Of a DNA stretch of 64,000 nucleotides, positions 61,823-64,000 are shown in pieces; the first letter of the stretch is position 1; the number at the start of each line of letters is the position of its first letter. A program made the translations under genes and the position numbers. The stretch comes from Artocarpus heterophyllus (taxonomy: Eukaryota; Streptophyta; Magnoliopsida; Rosales; Moraceae): NCBI GenBank assembly GCA_025403435.1, contig CM046354.1, positions 42,853,779 through 42,917,778 on the forward strand, written 5' to 3'. The notes below the pieces were generated by a model, which was given only the letters and a program-made list of their open reading frames with translations, was not told the origin of the DNA and ran no database searches.

Positions 61823-64000
61823 TCAAGAAACTAGCATATTCCTACAAGTCTTTTGATAATGCTTGTATTGTTTGCATCTAGCGCATCTGTTTTTTCTTTG
61901 CTTGGTGCTCTTGCCTATACTTGGAATTCTTTTTTGTTTTGACCTACCATGTCTTCGCTTAGCATTGGCGGTAAAATGCGCATTTCCCTAACATCATCAG
62001 GAATCTCCCATTGGAATGAATCTGGTACAGGATAAATTGTCTCTGCATATGCATTAACCAATGTATCTGTCTTGTAATAATGTGAACATAATTCATAAAT
62101 GGATGTTTCTGCCTTTCTACAAGCTGCAATTGCATGTTCACATGGCATTTGATCTGCGTCAAACATGCGACAAGTACAAGTTCTCAATCTAAGGTTCACT
62201 GTTGCAGAAACCTCTCCACCTAAAAGGTGGTACTTATTAATATTGAGCTTGTTAGCTGATAAAAATCTAGCTCTATCGTACTTGTTATGGAGTATTTTCT
62301 CATTCGTTGGTGTCAAAACTGAGTTAGTAACAATGGTGTTGGTCCACATTTTGTTAAACCACATAGACATCTTTCCCAACACATAATCTAACAAGGTAAT
62401 AATAGGGTAATCTCTGACATCTTCGAGCATTCCATTCCATGATTTAGCAAGGTTTGAGGTCATAATATCGTATCTATTTCCTTTAAAATGAGCATGAGAC
62501 CAGTTCTCAATGCCAACCTGCTCTTGCAGGTATCTCCCTATGCATGGATAATCAGAACAAAGATCCTTGAAAAAGATATTGAACTCATCAATTTGATAAG
62601 CATTAGGAGCTTTAAAGAACAAGGGTAGAACACTGCTAGAATGGAAGGTAGCCTTGATGTTGCACGCTATATGAAATGTGCAACAGCCATGGCGTGCTAA
62701 CTCATAAACTGTCTCAACAGCTCTTTTAATACTTCGATGCCTATCAGATATGAAAACTAAATCTTCGCAATCTTTCACAACTTCCTTCAACTTTGAGAAG
62801 AACCATGTCCAACATGCATCATCTTCTTTGTCCACAATCCCCCAAGCGATAGGATGACAACAACGTTTATTGTCTTGAGCAGTGGCCACAAATAGCACGC
62901 CTCTGAATTTTCCCTTCAAAAACGTTCCATTGACAACTATTACTTTCCTCATGCAAAGAAGTCCTCGTATGCAAGGTCCATGTGCCACAAAAAGATATTT
63001 AAACCTGTTAGAATCATTTACCTTAATGTGGGTAACAGTGCCGTGCTTTATAGACTTAAGCATATGACAGTACGATGGAAGGATGGTAAAACTTTCTTCG
63101 GTCATACCCCTTATGAGGTTAATTGCATGCTGACGAGCCATCCAACCTTTGTAGTAACTGAAATCCATTCCAAATTCACTACGAACATAATTCTATATTG
63201 ATTTAGGCCATGGACCCTGTGGTATACCTACAAATTGACTTTTCATCACTCCCCAATAACAGAGTATAATGCTTGCATGTGCTCTGATGAACATTTTTCT
63301 AGCGAACAAGAGTGAATTCTATCATACTTACGAATAATAAACATATTTGACAATTATAACTTACATGCCCGAACACGCCACTCATAATTTGGATCCATAC
63401 ACTCCACTACAAGTAAATTTTTGTTTGATTTTTTTGTTAAAAACCCAAACCTTCCTTTTAAAGCTATAACATGAAGTTTCATCCTTAACTCTCTCTTGCT
63501 TCGAAAGTGGTCACCAACTTGTAAATTAGACCCATCATTGAATGTAAAACTATTCAAAGTTGAGGATGATCCGACTTCTCTTTCATTTAAAATCATGAGT
63601 GGTTGTGGCGGAGGCAGTGGACCCATATCGTTAGGAGCTGAGGCATTCTCATCTAAAGCTACATCAACAAAATCACAATAAAAAACTTCATCATCTGGAA
63701 AATTTCTCTGAATTTGTTCTTCATTAGCAGGAGCCGAGGCAAGCTCCTCTCGAACTACAATCTCCCGTTCAACAGAATTCATATTTTCTTCTTCTTCCAC
63801 CTAAACATGCAGAGGTATTGTGATACCACTGTACTTAAGTAACCCCTTAATAACTAATAGGTCATCATCATCAGTAATTCGAATCGGCTTCATTCTATTA
63901 TAGTGTTTCAGTGGCATGTAGGTAATCTTCAATGACTTATCTCCACAATCAATTTCAGCTTTTGTACAAATCTTGTTAATTAACATGCTGAACTTAGGAT
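61823..64000 (-). pseudogene. Mutator-like (MULE) transposase, broken, runs off window
   Basis: N-terminal part 63986-63801 (MPLKHYNRMKPIRITDDDDL); a TAG, then a MuDR-type region (63800-63354) with FRSKRELRMKLHVIALKGRF. A stop, then IIRKYDRIHSCS (about 63330-63290), a frameshift near 63270 and PQGPWPKSI with a TAG. The main open part (63168-61915) holds the MULE transposase domain and a SWIM zinc finger (CTC..CEH). A frameshift near 61960 leads to a CCHC knuckle, CARCKQYKHYQKTC, ending at 61823. The first catalytic Asp of the usual V-D-G-T-F-L-K-G motif is Asn here (62929-62931); the second (SDRH) is present. The product would cut and move MULE DNA in the nucleus, but this copy cannot be active. 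Confidence 0.88.

Overview
The window is repeat-rich, AT-rich plant nuclear DNA, almost certainly from a eudicot. The evidence is Ty1/copia and Ty3/gypsy retrotransposons primed by initiator-Met tRNA, a Mutator-like (MULE) transposase with a SWIM zinc finger, a DUF1985-like domain of the kind carried by plant MULEs, and a fragment of the plant cytokinin-activating LOG family. I found no intact host gene, no RNA gene and no bacterial feature. The species cannot be named from the sequence alone.

Layout. 1-14929: an old minus-strand copia element (Copia-1). Its left (3') LTR is cut by the window edge, its gag-pol is full of stops, and two solo LTRs sit inside it: a 3.07-kb gypsy-type LTR at 4858-7923 in gag and a Copia-2-family LTR at 9948-11978 in the leader. 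14930-20920: mostly non-coding, with one RNase-H-like retroelement remnant near 17.9-18.2 kb. 20921-49366: a composite Copia-2 array, LTR A - internal 1 - LTR B - internal 2 - LTR C - LTR D, bounded by a single 5-bp target duplication (TATCC). Internal 2 is split by a young Ty3/gypsy chromovirus (32997-42063; target duplication CTTTT) that keeps an almost intact gag-pol on the minus strand. 49372-57990: non-coding, retroelement-like DNA with a third Copia-2-family solo LTR (53558-55559; AGATG) and a decayed LOG-family fragment (about 56.2-56.57 kb). 58004-64000: a MULE-like region with a broken DUF1985-like gene (+), a block of palindromic repeats containing two copies of part of the transposase gene, and a broken MULE transposase (-) running off the right end.

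How it fits together: the region grew by successive transposition into transposons. Copia-1 is oldest, the Copia-2 family is intermediate (six LTRs here), and the gypsy element is youngest (its LTRs differ by roughly a dozen substitutions in 2.16 kb by eye). The two most interesting signals are (i) the Copia-2 array, whose outer LTRs (A, D) match each other, whose inner LTRs (B, C) match each other, and whose C and D abut with no intervening base; and (ii) a CG-rich imperfect palindrome (core CGGCCTGCCG) repeated at 21-22-bp spacing in copia LTRs, copia leaders and the unrelated gypsy LTR.
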